Under the pieces are notes generated by a model that did not search any database, was not told the origin of the DNA, and saw only the letters and a list, made by a program, of their open reading frames with translations. This document shows, piece after piece, positions 49,912-58,354 of a DNA stretch of 64,000 bases (position 1 is its first letter; each line of letters begins with the position of its first letter). Location of the stretch: NCBI GenBank assembly GCA_963759055.1, contig CAVWYD010000013.1, forward strand, positions 124,001-188,000, written 5' to 3'. Source of the DNA: Thiosocius sp963759055 (GTDB lineage Bacteria > Pseudomonadota > Gammaproteobacteria > Chromatiales > Chromatiaceae). The position numbers were made by a program, and so were the translations under genes.

Positions 49912-50490
49912 TCAGAACCTGTAGACCAGGACTATGATCACCACCGCTGCGACCGTCAACCAGCCCAACCAGTCAATCCAGCGATGCAGTTTTTGCTCCA
50001 TTGCCTCGCCACCCCATGCCATCAATAGTGCAACGAGAAAAAATCGTGCACCGCGACCGACGAAAGAAGCCAGCACGAAAGGCATGAATGCCATGCTCAG
50101 GACACCGGCCGTAATCGTGAATATCTTGTAGGGTATCGGCGAGAAACCGGCGGCAAGAATGGCGAGAAAGCCCCATTCGTCGAACCATTGCTTTGCAAGC
50201 TCAAAAGGCTCTGCGTAGTGGCCGCCCTGCAACCATGGTTCAACCATGTCAAACGCAAACATACCTATCAGATAGCCAAACATCCCTCCCAGCACCGATG
50301 TCAGCGTCGTGAGGGTGCCGAACCATACTGCCTTTTTCGGCTGCGCCATGCACATCGGCGCCAACATCACGTCCGGCGGAATAGGAAAGAACGAGGACTC
50401 GGCAAAACTCAGACCACCGAGATACCAGGGCGCGCGCGGATGGCGCGCCCAGCGCATCGCTTTCGCATACAGCGGGGAGAACAGCTTCAC
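49912..50490 (-). CDS. yqaA: YqaA-family DedA-like membrane protein
   Basis: SNARE-associated/VTT-domain membrane protein of 192 residues with about four helices; the re-entrant motif appears in FAESSFFPIPPDVMLAPMCM and GFSPIPYKIFTITAGVLSMA, and GYLIGMFAFD lies between. DedA-family members affect lipid carrier recycling and membrane potential; YqaA itself is uncharacterised. Start is GTG 50490 overlapping the pcm stop (GTGA). Position between pcm and nlpD is standard in this group. Confidence 0.92.
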   Translation of the reverse strand: MKLFSPLYAKAMRWARHPRAPWYLGGLSFAESSFFPIPPDVMLAPMCMAQPKKAVWFGTLTTLTSVLGGMFGYLIGMFAFDMVEPWLQGGHYAEPFELAKQWFDEWGFLAILAAGFSPIPYKIFTITAGVLSMAFMPFVLASFVGRGARFFLVALLMAWGGEAMEQKLHRWIDWLGWLTVAAVVIIVLVYRF

Positions 50491-51149
50491 TCAGAAACCC
50501 CGCCGAGCAGCGGTACGAAGCTGACCCGTTCGAGCATTTCGTGCTCGTAACCTTCAGCTGTCCGGGTGACGCGCACCAGGACCTGTTCGTCACGCTCTCC
50601 AATCGGCAACACCATGCGCCCTCCGGGACGCAACTGTTCGACCAGCGCCAGTGGGATACCTTGAGGTGCCGCGGTCACGATAATCCCGTCGAAGGGAGCG
50701 TACTCGGGTAGACCGAGTCCGCCATCGACATGCTTGGTGATCACGTTGCGGATCTTCAGCCTCAGGAAGCGGCGTCGCGCCTGATCCAACAGGACCTGGA
50801 TACGCTCGGTCGTATAGATCCGCCGCACCAGCGGCGCCAGCACCGCCGTCTGGTAACCGGAGCCGGTCCCCACCTCGAGTACGTTTTCCAATGGGCCGCC
50901 TTCCAGCAACACCTCTGTCATGCGCGCCACGATATACGGCTGTGAAATCGTCTGGCCTTTGCCGATCGGCAGCGCGGTGTCCTCGTAGGCGCGACTCGCC
51001 AGCGCCTCATCGACGAACAGGTGGCGCGGGGTGTTGCGGATGCGGTCGAGGACCCTCTGGTCGCGGATACCCTCATCGCGCAGGCGTCGTATCAGACGTT
51101 CCCGCGTGCGCTGTGAGGTCATTCCGATGCCGAGGCCGACGGGTGTCAT
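50487..51149 (-). CDS. pcm: Protein-L-isoaspartate O-methyltransferase
   Basis: Repairs isoaspartyl residues using SAM. 220 residues with FVDEALASRAYEDTALPIGK, GQTISQPYIVARMTEVL (substrate loop), SAM-binding VLEVGTGSGYQTAVLA and DGIIVTAAPQGIP. The ATG at 51149 overlaps the surE stop by four bases. surE-pcm-yqaA-nlpD-rpoS is a survival/stationary-phase cluster common to gammaproteobacteria. Confidence 0.97.
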   Translation of the reverse strand: MTPVGLGIGMTSQRTRERLIRRLRDEGIRDQRVLDRIRNTPRHLFVDEALASRAYEDTALPIGKGQTISQPYIVARMTEVLLEGGPLENVLEVGTGSGYQTAVLAPLVRRIYTTERIQVLLDQARRRFLRLKIRNVITKHVDGGLGLPEYAPFDGIIVTAAPQGIPLALVEQLRPGGRMVLPIGERDEQVLVRVTRTAEGYEHEMLERVSFVPLLGGVSE

Positions 51150-51895
51150 CGTCGCTCCTCCAGCCAGGCGGCCAGATCCTGCAATGCCTGATGACGTGTC
51201 AGATCCACCTGCAGCGGAGTGATCGAGACGAAACCATTGCGCACGGCATAAAAATCGGTCCCCGGACCTGCATCCTGCTCGGCGCCCGCGGGACCCACCC
51301 AGTAAATGGGGCGGCCTCGCGGATCCTCGGATTTGACGACGGGTTCGGCCTTGTGGCGATGACCCAGGCGGGTCGCGACCATACCCTGCAGCTCATCGTA
51401 TGGCAGATCCGGCACGTTCACGTTCAGAATCGAGTCCGACGCAATAGGCTGCGCGCACAAAAGCTGGACCAATTCGGCCGTGACCCGTGCCGCCGTATCG
51501 AAGAACCGCGGTGCATGCGAGGCGATTGAAACAGCGATCGCAGGATAGCCGAGAAAGCGCCCCTCGGTGGCAGCCGCCACGGTACCCGAGTAGATGACGT
51601 CATCGCCCATATTGGCACCGGCGTTGATGCCGGAGACGACCATATCGGGTTCAGCCTCGAGCAGGCCGGTTATCGCCAGATGCACGCAATCGGTAGGGGT
51701 TCCCTCGACGCGGATGAATCCGTTCTCCGCTTCACGTGCACGGATTGGTTGCTCCAGCGTGAGCGAATTGCTCGCACCGCTTCGATCCCGGTCAGGCGCC
51801 ACCACGACCGTATCCGCGATCGCACTAAGCGCTTCGTACAGGGCGCTGAGGCCCGGGGCCTGGTAGCCATCATCATTGCTGAGGAGAATCTGCAT
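51146..51895 (-). CDS. surE: 5'-nucleotidase / polyphosphatase SurE
   Basis: Metal-dependent phosphatase acting on nucleoside monophosphates and short polyphosphate. 249 residues starting MQILLSNDDGYQAPGL (the DD metal pair), with VVAPDRDRSGASNSLTL, GTPTDCVHLAI and VVSGINAGANMGDDVIYSGT. ATG 51895 has GAGGAGAATCTGC-type spacing on the opposite strand only; on the coding strand the start is set by homology. Divergent from smr. Overlaps pcm. Confidence 0.96.
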   Translation of the reverse strand: MQILLSNDDGYQAPGLSALYEALSAIADTVVVAPDRDRSGASNSLTLEQPIRAREAENGFIRVEGTPTDCVHLAITGLLEAEPDMVVSGINAGANMGDDVIYSGTVAAATEGRFLGYPAIAVSIASHAPRFFDTAARVTAELVQLLCAQPIASDSILNVNVPDLPYDELQGMVATRLGHRHKAEPVVKSEDPRGRPIYWVGPAGAEQDAGPGTDFYAVRNGFVSITPLQVDLTRHQALQDLAAWLEERR

Positions 51896-52004
51896 GCCGT
51901 CCCGCGTTACGTCCAACCTTCGCCAAAGGGGGCGGCAAATGATACTGCAAACCGTATATATCCTCATCTTGATCTACGCCCGCCAACCCGTTTCAATCAG
52001 TCTC

Positions 52005-52544
52005 ATGGGCAAAAACCACGACGACGGCGAAAACGAAGACGAGATCGCTTTCCGCGAGGCGATGGAGGGCGTGGAGCCCATCGAGGATCCACGCGCCGCC
52101 CCCTATCGCAGAAAACGGCGTCCAGTTCCCGTCGATCTGCCGGTCGGAGATGAAAAAGAAGACGACTTCCACGATCTGGCGATCGAGACGGGCGACTTTC
52201 TGGAGTTTCGCCGCCCGGGGATTCAGAATCGGCTATTCCACGATCTGCAACGTGGAGTCATCGAGGCTGAAGGCACCCTCGACCTTCATGGCCTGAGGGT
52301 GCGCGAGGCCAAACCCGCACTTGCGCGTTTTTTGAACTACAGCCTCGAAACCGGGCGACGCTGTGTGCGCATCATCCATGGCAAAGGGCGCAGCTCGGGC
52401 GAGCAGCCGGTACTGAAACAGAAGGCCAACCAGTGGCTGCGTCAGAAAGACGAGGTTCTCGCCTTCGTGACCGCCCCGCGCTGGGACGGCGGCACCGGTG
52501 CGGTCTACGTGCTGCTGTCCGGCAAGTACCGCCGGCAATTTTAA
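52005..52544 (+). CDS. Smr-domain endonuclease-like protein
   Basis: 179 residues with an N-terminal charged stretch (DDGENEDEIAFREAMEGVEP) and a C-terminal Smr domain (about 90-179): TLDLHGLRVREAKPALARFL (the LDLHG motif), VRIIHGKGRSSGE (HGxG motif) and GGTGAVYVLLS. Such proteins are nucleases or RNA-binding factors; E. coli SmrB cleaves mRNA between collided ribosomes, and this protein has the SmrA/SmrB layout, so a similar role is possible. ATG 52005; earlier in-frame codons overlap surE. Divergent from surE. Confidence 0.9.
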   Translation: MGKNHDDGENEDEIAFREAMEGVEPIEDPRAAPYRRKRRPVPVDLPVGDEKEDDFHDLAIETGDFLEFRRPGIQNRLFHDLQRGVIEAEGTLDLHGLRVREAKPALARFLNYSLETGRRCVRIIHGKGRSSGEQPVLKQKANQWLRQKDEVLAFVTAPRWDGGTGAVYVLLSGKYRRQF

Positions 52545-52569
52545 CCGGGGATCAGATCCTGGCTTGCGG

Positions 52570-52614
52570 GTCGGGCTGCGCCCGACACCTACCGGCAGAC
52601 GCAGCCTGCCCTAC
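52570..52614 (+). repeat. REP-like double hairpin, copy 1
   Basis: Two adjacent hairpins: GTCGGGC-TGC-GCCCGAC (52570-52586) and GGCAG-ACGCAGC-CTGCC (52594-52610), then CTAC. The same structure occurs at 55059-55104. It lies in the convergent gap between smr and truD, the usual location of repetitive extragenic palindromes. It may act as a terminator-like or RNA-stabilising structure. Confidence 0.8.
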
Positions 52615-52666
52615 TGCCACAGAATATCAACATTCATAAGCGCAATTTGCAGGTTGATAAGGCACT

Positions 52667-53713
52667 TCAGGCCCGGACAATCTCGCGCAGCACTGCGGTC
52701 GCATAGGCCCCGGCGACCAGTCTGAAGCCTATTTCCAGCACCTCATCGGTCCAGTGCCAGTGCATGTCCTGCACCGCCAGACGCAGGGCGCGCCGGTCAG
52801 CATCCAGACCGAACCGCTGCAGACCGCTGATCCAATCGGCCCAGCCAGACAGTGACTGTTCCTCGATCGATTTCGCAACCGAAACTGTTTCCAGGGCACG
52901 ACTGCGACGCCCGCACAGGGGCCCGGTCGGATGGATATCGAGTTCGGCCAGTCGGGGTGGGATGGTGGCATCTTCAGGGTCATACACGAATTGTCGTTGC
53001 GAACCGGACAAGGCCATTACATCGCCGTCCAAGGCCCGATCCCAGTTTCCGTCTTCGACGCGGGCCTGCAGTACCCGGTTGAACAGCTGCGCTCTGGCGG
53101 CAGACAGCAGCAAGCCACGTTGTTCACGACCGGGTCTGCGACCACTTCCGGCAAACAATTCGGCTACTCGAATCAGATTCTGGCCGTCACGCCCGAAACG
53201 CTGGCTGCCAAAATAATTCGGCACGCCTGCCAACGCGATACGCTTAAGTCGCTGATCAACGAGGTCCCGGTCGCCCCGCGCAGAGTCAACCCGAATGATG
53301 AAACGGTTGCCACGCAGACCACCCCGCCGGATCTTGCGGTGATGACGTTCGGCATTGAGAATCTGCAGTGAGTCATCCTCCAGCAAGGCCCACTCCGGCG
53401 CCTCGCGCCCGGGCAGCTGCACCGTGAAGTGCTGGGTCGTCACGGCATGGCGATCCTTCAGGCCGGCATAACCAACCGCCATTTGAGGCACGCCCGACAG
53501 TTTGGCAATGGCGCGCGCCACCTCCTGCGTATTGCGCCCACGCTTGCGCACGGTGAGGAACACATGCTCGCCCTCACCGGAAGCCTGGTAACCCAGTTCC
53601 TCTTCAACTACAAAGTCCTCCGGGGAGGCACGCAGGCAACCTTCCAGAACAGGACCGTCATGTGCAAACGCCAGCCCCAGGGTCGGGTCACCCGGCGGAA
53701 GCGGAGAGGACAT
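52667..53713 (-). CDS. truD: tRNA pseudouridine(13) synthase
   Basis: Modifies U13 in tRNA-Glu. 348 residues from ATG 53713, with the TruD-specific PEDFVVEEELGYQASGEGEH, VRKRGRNTQEVARAIAKLSG, catalytic Asp in VGYAGLKDRHAVTTQHFTVQ and GNRFIIRV, and GVPNYFGSQRFGRDGQNL. The start overlaps the ispF stop (TGATG). Cluster order ispD-ispF-truD-surE is standard, here with tatD inserted between ispD and ispF on the other strand and smr before surE. Confidence 0.96.
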   Translation of the reverse strand: MSSPLPPGDPTLGLAFAHDGPVLEGCLRASPEDFVVEEELGYQASGEGEHVFLTVRKRGRNTQEVARAIAKLSGVPQMAVGYAGLKDRHAVTTQHFTVQLPGREAPEWALLEDDSLQILNAERHHRKIRRGGLRGNRFIIRVDSARGDRDLVDQRLKRIALAGVPNYFGSQRFGRDGQNLIRVAELFAGSGRRPGREQRGLLLSAARAQLFNRVLQARVEDGNWDRALDGDVMALSGSQRQFVYDPEDATIPPRLAELDIHPTGPLCGRRSRALETVSVAKSIEEQSLSGWADWISGLQRFGLDADRRALRLAVQDMHWHWTDEVLEIGFRLVAGAYATAVLREIVRA

Positions 53714-54186
53714 CAACGTGCGGCCAGCAGGACGACGGCATGCGCCGCTATACCCTCACCGCGTCCCGTGTAGCCCATGCGTTCCGTCGTGGTGGCCTTG
53801 ACGTTGACCCGGTCTGCGGCAATACCCATGTCCTCGGCCATGTTCAGAGACATCGCTTCCATGTGCGGCCCCATGCGCGGCGCCTGCGCGATGACGGTAC
53901 AATCAAGGTTCGAAACACGCAGCCCGCGCTCCGCCAAGACATCACGCACACGCCGAAGCAGGATGCGGCTGTCGATACCGCGGTACTGGTCTTCCGTGTC
54001 CGGAAAGTGCCGACCGATGTCACCGAGTCCCGCCGCTCCGAGCAGCGCATCGCACACGGCATGCACCAGCACGTCGCCGTCCGAATGGGCCTCGAGGCCC
54101 TTGTCATGATCAATGCGGACGCCGCCTATGGTGACTTGACTGCCTTCGCAGAATCGATGGGCATCAAAACCGTGACCAATACGCAT
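53713..54186 (-). CDS. ispF: 2-C-methyl-D-erythritol 2,4-cyclodiphosphate synthase
   Basis: Fifth step of the MEP isoprenoid pathway. 157 residues starting MRIGHGFDAHRFCEGSQV, with zinc ligands in DAH and HSDGDVLVHAVCDALLGAAG, and GYTGRGEGIAAHAVVLL. The frame is open far upstream but that part lies antisense to tatD and has no family similarity. Normally ispD and ispF are adjacent; here tatD on the opposite strand separates them. Confidence 0.96.
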   Translation of the reverse strand: MRIGHGFDAHRFCEGSQVTIGGVRIDHDKGLEAHSDGDVLVHAVCDALLGAAGLGDIGRHFPDTEDQYRGIDSRILLRRVRDVLAERGLRVSNLDCTVIAQAPRMGPHMEAMSLNMAEDMGIAADRVNVKATTTERMGYTGRGEGIAAHAVVLLAAR

Positions 54187-54252
54187 GACTTCAACAATTT
54201 GTTTATAAACAGGGAGCGGATAATAACACCCGCCGCACGCTAAACTGACTGC

Positions 54253-55014
54253 ATGAAACTGTTCGACACCCATTGTCATATCGACGTCGGGGAATTCGAC
54301 CCGGATCGCGGCCGCGTCCTCGACGATGCACGCGCCGCCGGCGTCGCTGACCTGCTGGTGCCTGCGGTTCAACGCTCCACGTGGTCGCCTTTGATCGAGC
54401 TTTGTGGCGCAGACCCCGGCCTGCATCTCGCCCTGGGCATGCACCCCGTCTATCTGCAACAACACCAATCGCAGGACATCCAGGCGCTCGCCGATGAAGT
54501 TGGTCGTTGCAGGCCGGTGGCAATCGGCGAGATCGGACTGGACTGGCAACTCAAGCACCTCGACAGAGTGCAACAGCAGAATCTGCTGGAAGCCCAGCTG
54601 GGTGTTGCACAGTCGTTTCACCTTCCCGTCGTTCTGCACGTGCGCAAGGCCCACGATGCCATGCTGCAGACGCTCAAACGCTATCGGCTCAACGGTGGTT
54701 TCTGCCATGCTTTCAATGGCAGCCTGGAACAGGCCGGTCGCTACATCGATATGGGCTTTCGGCTTGGGTTCGGCGGCATGCTCACGTTCGAGCGCTCGAA
54801 ACGTCTGCGCCGACTCGCGACCGATCTGCCGCTTGAGTCCCTGGTGCTAGAGACCGATGCACCGGACATGACGGTGGCCTCACATCAGTACCAGCGCAAC
54901 AGCCCGGCATATCTTCCCGAGGTGTTGACGACGCTGGCTGAACTGCGCGGGATACCCGCGGAAGCCGCAGCCGCTCAGACCACGGCGAATGCATTTGCTG
55001 TGCTCGGGATCTGA
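54253..55014 (+). CDS. TatD-family metal-dependent hydrolase
   Basis: 253 residues of the TatD DNase family: LFDTHCHIDVGEFDPDRGRV (HxH metal site), LALGMHPVYLQQHQ, AIGEIGLDWQ (Glu ligand), LPVVLHVRKAHDAML, FCHAFNGS and LETDAPDM (final Asp). Members are 3'-5' exonucleases acting in DNA repair or fragmentation; this one resembles the YjjV subgroup as much as TatD. ATG 54253. It stands between ispD and ispF on the opposite strand, a local insertion into the MEP gene pair, and is followed by a REP-like element. Confidence 0.9.
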   Translation: MKLFDTHCHIDVGEFDPDRGRVLDDARAAGVADLLVPAVQRSTWSPLIELCGADPGLHLALGMHPVYLQQHQSQDIQALADEVGRCRPVAIGEIGLDWQLKHLDRVQQQNLLEAQLGVAQSFHLPVVLHVRKAHDAMLQTLKRYRLNGGFCHAFNGSLEQAGRYIDMGFRLGFGGMLTFERSKRLRRLATDLPLESLVLETDAPDMTVASHQYQRNSPAYLPEVLTTLAELRGIPAEAAAAQTTANAFAVLGI

Positions 55015-55058
55015 CAGATCAAGTGGATATGGCCCGGTTTTGCCGGGTGCTATGGGAA

Positions 55059-55104
55059 GTCGGGCTCCGCCCGACATCTTTTTGGCAGGCACAGCCTGCC
55101 CTAC
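55059..55104 (+). repeat. REP-like double hairpin, copy 2
   Basis: GTCGGGC-TCC-GCCCGAC (55059-55075) and GGCAGGC-ACA-GCCTGCC (55084-55100) followed by CTAC, matching copy 1 at 52570-52614 in order and orientation. A further stem CCCGG...CCGGG precedes it at about 55033-55047. It fills the convergent gap between tatD and ispD. Confidence 0.82.
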
Positions 55105-55811
55105 GGGAATTCGAGTGCCTGCTGTTCCAGGTAATACGCGGCCAGGGACAGATCCTCCGGGCGCGTGATTTTGATATTGTCGGCATGGCCCTCGACCATG
55201 ATCAAACGATGCCCGGCCCGTTCGATGGCACTGGCTTCATCAGTCACCAGAAAGCCTGCTTCCAGGGCATCCTTCATGGCGTCATTTAGCACGCCGAAAC
55301 GGAACATCTGGGGGGTGAAGGCGTGCCAGAGGCGGTCGCGTTCCACGGTCTCGAGCACGCCATCGGTCGCATCGGTCCTTTTCATGGTGTCGCGCACCGG
55401 CATTCCGAGCAGGCCACCGACCGCGTGAGAGCGCACCCTGTCGATCAAGGCATCGATATCGGAGCGTCTGACACAGGGACGTGCCGCATCGTGCACCAAC
55501 ACCCAGTCGTCACGGTCTGCGCGCTGCCCCAACATCTCAAGTGCATTGAATACCGAATGACAGCGCTCGCTGCCACCCTCCACCCGCACCAGATCCGGAT
55601 GGCCACTGAATTCAGTACCGTCCCACCAGCCGTCCTCCGCGCCCAGCGCGAGGTACAGGCCGTCCACCAGGGGGTGCAACAGCAGGCGCCCAATCGTGTG
55701 ATCGATCACCGCGCGTCCCCTGAGTTCGAGGTATTGCTTGGGTATGGCACTGCCGACGCGCGTGCCGACCCCTGCGGCCGGCACGATCACCCAGAATGAC
55801 GGCTCAGTCAT
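55101..55811 (-). CDS. ispD: 2-C-methyl-D-erythritol 4-phosphate cytidylyltransferase
   Basis: Third step of the MEP pathway. 236 residues from ATG 55811 (MTEPSFWVIVPAAGVGTR), with the nucleotide-binding VPAAGVGTRVGSAIPKQYLE, VLVHDAARPCV and ATDEAS-like VTDEASAIERAG. The start overlaps the end of ftsB by eight bases. Separated from ispF by tatD on the other strand. Confidence 0.95.
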   Translation of the reverse strand: MTEPSFWVIVPAAGVGTRVGSAIPKQYLELRGRAVIDHTIGRLLLHPLVDGLYLALGAEDGWWDGTEFSGHPDLVRVEGGSERCHSVFNALEMLGQRADRDDWVLVHDAARPCVRRSDIDALIDRVRSHAVGGLLGMPVRDTMKRTDATDGVLETVERDRLWHAFTPQMFRFGVLNDAMKDALEAGFLVTDEASAIERAGHRLIMVEGHADNIKITRPEDLSLAAYYLEQQALEFP

Positions 55812-56106
55812 CGGGCTTTGCATCCGGGGGCAACAACTGGAAATAGGTCTCGCCCTGTCGAATCAGGCCAAGTTCGCTGCGCGCCCTTGCCTCGATGGCC
55901 GCCAAGCCATCCCGGAGGTCATCCACCTCCGCCCGCAGGGTTGCATTGCGCTCCTGCAGATCAGTCAGTTCGGCACGCTGAGTGGCCAATTGCTGTCTCA
56001 ATACCGACACCTCGGCCAGACTGCCCTCACCCACCCACAGACGGTACTGCAACCCAAGCAACATCAGCACGAGCACGGCAACCACCAGCTGCAGCTTTAG
56101 GCTCAC
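55804..56106 (-). CDS. ftsB: Cell division protein FtsB
   Basis: Bitopic divisome protein of 100 residues: membrane helix (about 4-21, LQLVVAVLVLMLLGLQYRLW) followed by a leucine-zipper-like coiled coil (about 30-75, EVSVLRQQLATQRAELTDLQ). It binds FtsL and FtsQ. Start is GTG 56106. Located between eno and ispD, the standard gammaproteobacterial place, which supports the assignment despite its short length. Confidence 0.93.
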   Translation of the reverse strand: MSLKLQLVVAVLVLMLLGLQYRLWVGEGSLAEVSVLRQQLATQRAELTDLQERNATLRAEVDDLRDGLAAIEARARSELGLIRQGETYFQLLPPDAKPDD

Positions 56107-56123
56107 AGTCGGCTCAGCCGCCT

Positions 56124-57401
56124 TTAAAAGCAGGGAAACGCGCTCTTGCCGGCATACACCGCATCACCGCCCAGCTGATCTTCGATACGCATCAGCTGGT
56201 TGTATTTGGCGACACGATCTGAGCGCGACAACGAGCCGGTCTTGATCTGGCCGGTGCCCGTCGCCACGGCCAGATCGGCAATGGTCGTATCTTCGGTTTC
56301 ACCGGAGCGGTGGGAGATCACCGCCGTGTAACCGGCAGCCTGGGCCATGTTGATGGCCTCGAGTGTCTCGGTCAGCGTACCGATCTGATTGAATTTGATC
56401 AGAATCGAATTCGCAACGCCCTTGTCGATGCCCTCTTTGAGAATACGGGTGTTGGTGACGAAAAGGTCATCACCGACCAGCTGCACACGGCTGCCCAGTC
56501 GCTCGGTCAGCAGTTTCCAGCCATCCCAGTCACCCTCGTCCATACCATCCTCAATCGAGATGATGGGATACTGGTCGACCCAGTTGCTCAGGAAGTCGGT
56601 AAAACCTGCTGAGTCGAACGACTTGCCTTCCGAAGCCAACACGTATTGGCCATCCTTGTAGAACTCGGAACTCGCCGCATCCAGGCCCAGGTAGATATCT
56701 TCGCCCGGCCTGAAGCCGGCCTTGCCGATCGCCTCGAGGATGACCTCGATGGCCTCCTCGTTCGAACGCAGGTTCGGCGCGAAGCCGCCTTCATCACCCA
56801 CCGTGGTCGCGAGCGAGCGCTGGCCCAGAACTGATTTGAGCGCATGAAACACCTCTGCGCCGTAGCGTACCGCTTCACGGATCGAACCCGCCGCCACCGG
56901 CAGGATCATGAACTCCTGCAAGTCGACACTGTTGTCGGCGTGCTCGCCACCGTTGATGATGTTCATCATCGGTACCGGCATACGGTAGCTGCCATCCCCC
57001 AGCGACTGATAGAGCGGCATGGCCTTTTCCTGGGCAGCGGCATGTGCGGCAGCCAGTGAAACGGCCAGAATCGCGTTGGCACCCAGGCGTGATTTGTTTT
57101 CTGTGCCGTCCAGATCGATGAGCCGGCGATCGATCGCCTCCTGGCCGCCCACATCCTGTCCCAGCATGGCATCGCAGATCTCACCATTGATATGACCCAC
57201 GGCGGTCAATACACCCTTCCCGAGGTAACGGTGTTTGTCGCCATCGCGCAACTCCAGCGCCTCTCGAGATCCGGTCGAGGCCCCTGAGGGGGCTACCGCC
57301 CGGCCGATGGCGCCGTCTTCGGTCAATACATCGGCCTCAACTGTGGGATTCCCGCGCGAATCGAGGATTTCACGGGCGCGCACATCAATGATCTCGGACA
57401 T
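56124..57401 (-). CDS. eno: Enolase
   Basis: Glycolytic/gluconeogenic enzyme interconverting 2-phosphoglycerate and phosphoenolpyruvate; in gammaproteobacteria also part of the RNA degradosome. 425 residues with DSRGNPTVEADVLTEDGAIG, SGASTGSREALELRDGD, GDEGGFAPNL, metal ligands in YPIISIEDGMDEGDWDGW and LVGDDLFVTN, and SHRSGETEDTTIADLAVATG. Complete. 120 bases after kdsA, 18 before ftsB. Confidence 0.98.
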   Translation of the reverse strand: MSEIIDVRAREILDSRGNPTVEADVLTEDGAIGRAVAPSGASTGSREALELRDGDKHRYLGKGVLTAVGHINGEICDAMLGQDVGGQEAIDRRLIDLDGTENKSRLGANAILAVSLAAAHAAAQEKAMPLYQSLGDGSYRMPVPMMNIINGGEHADNSVDLQEFMILPVAAGSIREAVRYGAEVFHALKSVLGQRSLATTVGDEGGFAPNLRSNEEAIEVILEAIGKAGFRPGEDIYLGLDAASSEFYKDGQYVLASEGKSFDSAGFTDFLSNWVDQYPIISIEDGMDEGDWDGWKLLTERLGSRVQLVGDDLFVTNTRILKEGIDKGVANSILIKFNQIGTLTETLEAINMAQAAGYTAVISHRSGETEDTTIADLAVATGTGQIKTGSLSRSDRVAKYNQLMRIEDQLGGDAVYAGKSAFPCF

Positions 57402-57520
57402 GGGTACTCCTGAAAATAGATATTAGGCGACGGCAAACAAACGATGTTCAAGATTCGAGAAACGTCTGCCTTGCCTGGCAAGCTTCCTGTCTCTACAGCA
57501 CGCCGTTGCGCTTCGCCGCC

Positions 57521-58354
57521 TTACAGTTCCTGTTCGATAAAGCCACTGCGCTTTACGGTCTGATCGAGTTCGATCAGGGTCTCCAGCAGGCGCCTCATTT
57601 TGTCCAAAGGCCATGAGTTCGGACCATCAGACAAAGCATTTGCGGGATCCGGGTGCGTCTCCATAAACAAACCGGAGATTCCAGCGGCGACTGCAGCACG
57701 TGCCAGCACAGGGACATGCTCACGCTGGCCGCCCGAGGCGTTGCCCAGGCCCCCGGGTTGCTGCACCGAATGAGTCGCATCGAATACCACGGGACAACCG
57801 GTTGAACGCATCACCGCCAGGCCGCGCATGTCGGATACCAGGGTGTTGTAGCCGAAAGATACGCCGCGCTCGCACACCATGATCTGTTTGTTTCCGGTGG
57901 CACGCGCCTTGTCCACCACGTTGCCCATGTCCCAGGGCGCCAGAAACTGCCCTTTTTTGATATTTACCGGCCTGCCGGCGCGTGCGACGTTTTGGATGAA
58001 ATTCGTCTGGCGACAAAGGAATGCCGGGGTCTGCAGCACATCAACGACCGATGCGACCTCGTCCAACGGCGTATCTTCGTGGACATCGGTCAATACCGGA
58101 AGATCCAGTTCGGTCTTGACGCGCTCGAGAATCCTGAGTCCCTCTTCCAGGCCAGGACCGCGCGGGCTGTCATGCGCAGAACGGTTGGCCTTGTCGAACG
58201 AAGACTTGTAGATGAACGGGACGCCAAGTACCGAAGTCAGTTCTTTGAGCGTCGCGGCCACAGACAAAGCCGATGCCTCGCCCTCGATGACGCAGGTCCC
58301 CGCAATCAGAAAAAACGGGCGGTCCAGCCCGACCTCGAAACCACACAGCTTCAT
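57521..58354 (-). CDS. kdsA: 3-deoxy-D-manno-octulosonate 8-phosphate synthase
   Basis: Condenses arabinose-5-phosphate with phosphoenolpyruvate for Kdo of lipopolysaccharide, so the cell makes LPS. 277 residues with PFFLIAGTCVIEGEASAL, FIYKSSFDKANRSAHDSPRG (active-site loop), DVHEDTPLDEVASVVDVLQT and DATHSVQQPGG, METHPDPANALSDGPN. The active-site Asn in FIYKSSFDKAN marks the metal-independent type. Overlaps pyrG by four bases. Confidence 0.97.
   Translation of the reverse strand: MKLCGFEVGLDRPFFLIAGTCVIEGEASALSVAATLKELTSVLGVPFIYKSSFDKANRSAHDSPRGPGLEEGLRILERVKTELDLPVLTDVHEDTPLDEVASVVDVLQTPAFLCRQTNFIQNVARAGRPVNIKKGQFLAPWDMGNVVDKARATGNKQIMVCERGVSFGYNTLVSDMRGLAVMRSTGCPVVFDATHSVQQPGGLGNASGGQREHVPVLARAAVAAGISGLFMETHPDPANALSDGPNSWPLDKMRRLLETLIELDQTVKRSGFIEQEL

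Noticed and set aside
53713..54708. ispF extended to 331 residues
   Set aside because: The extension is antisense to tatD and unlike any IspF; the ATG at 54186 gives the exact family length and N-terminus.
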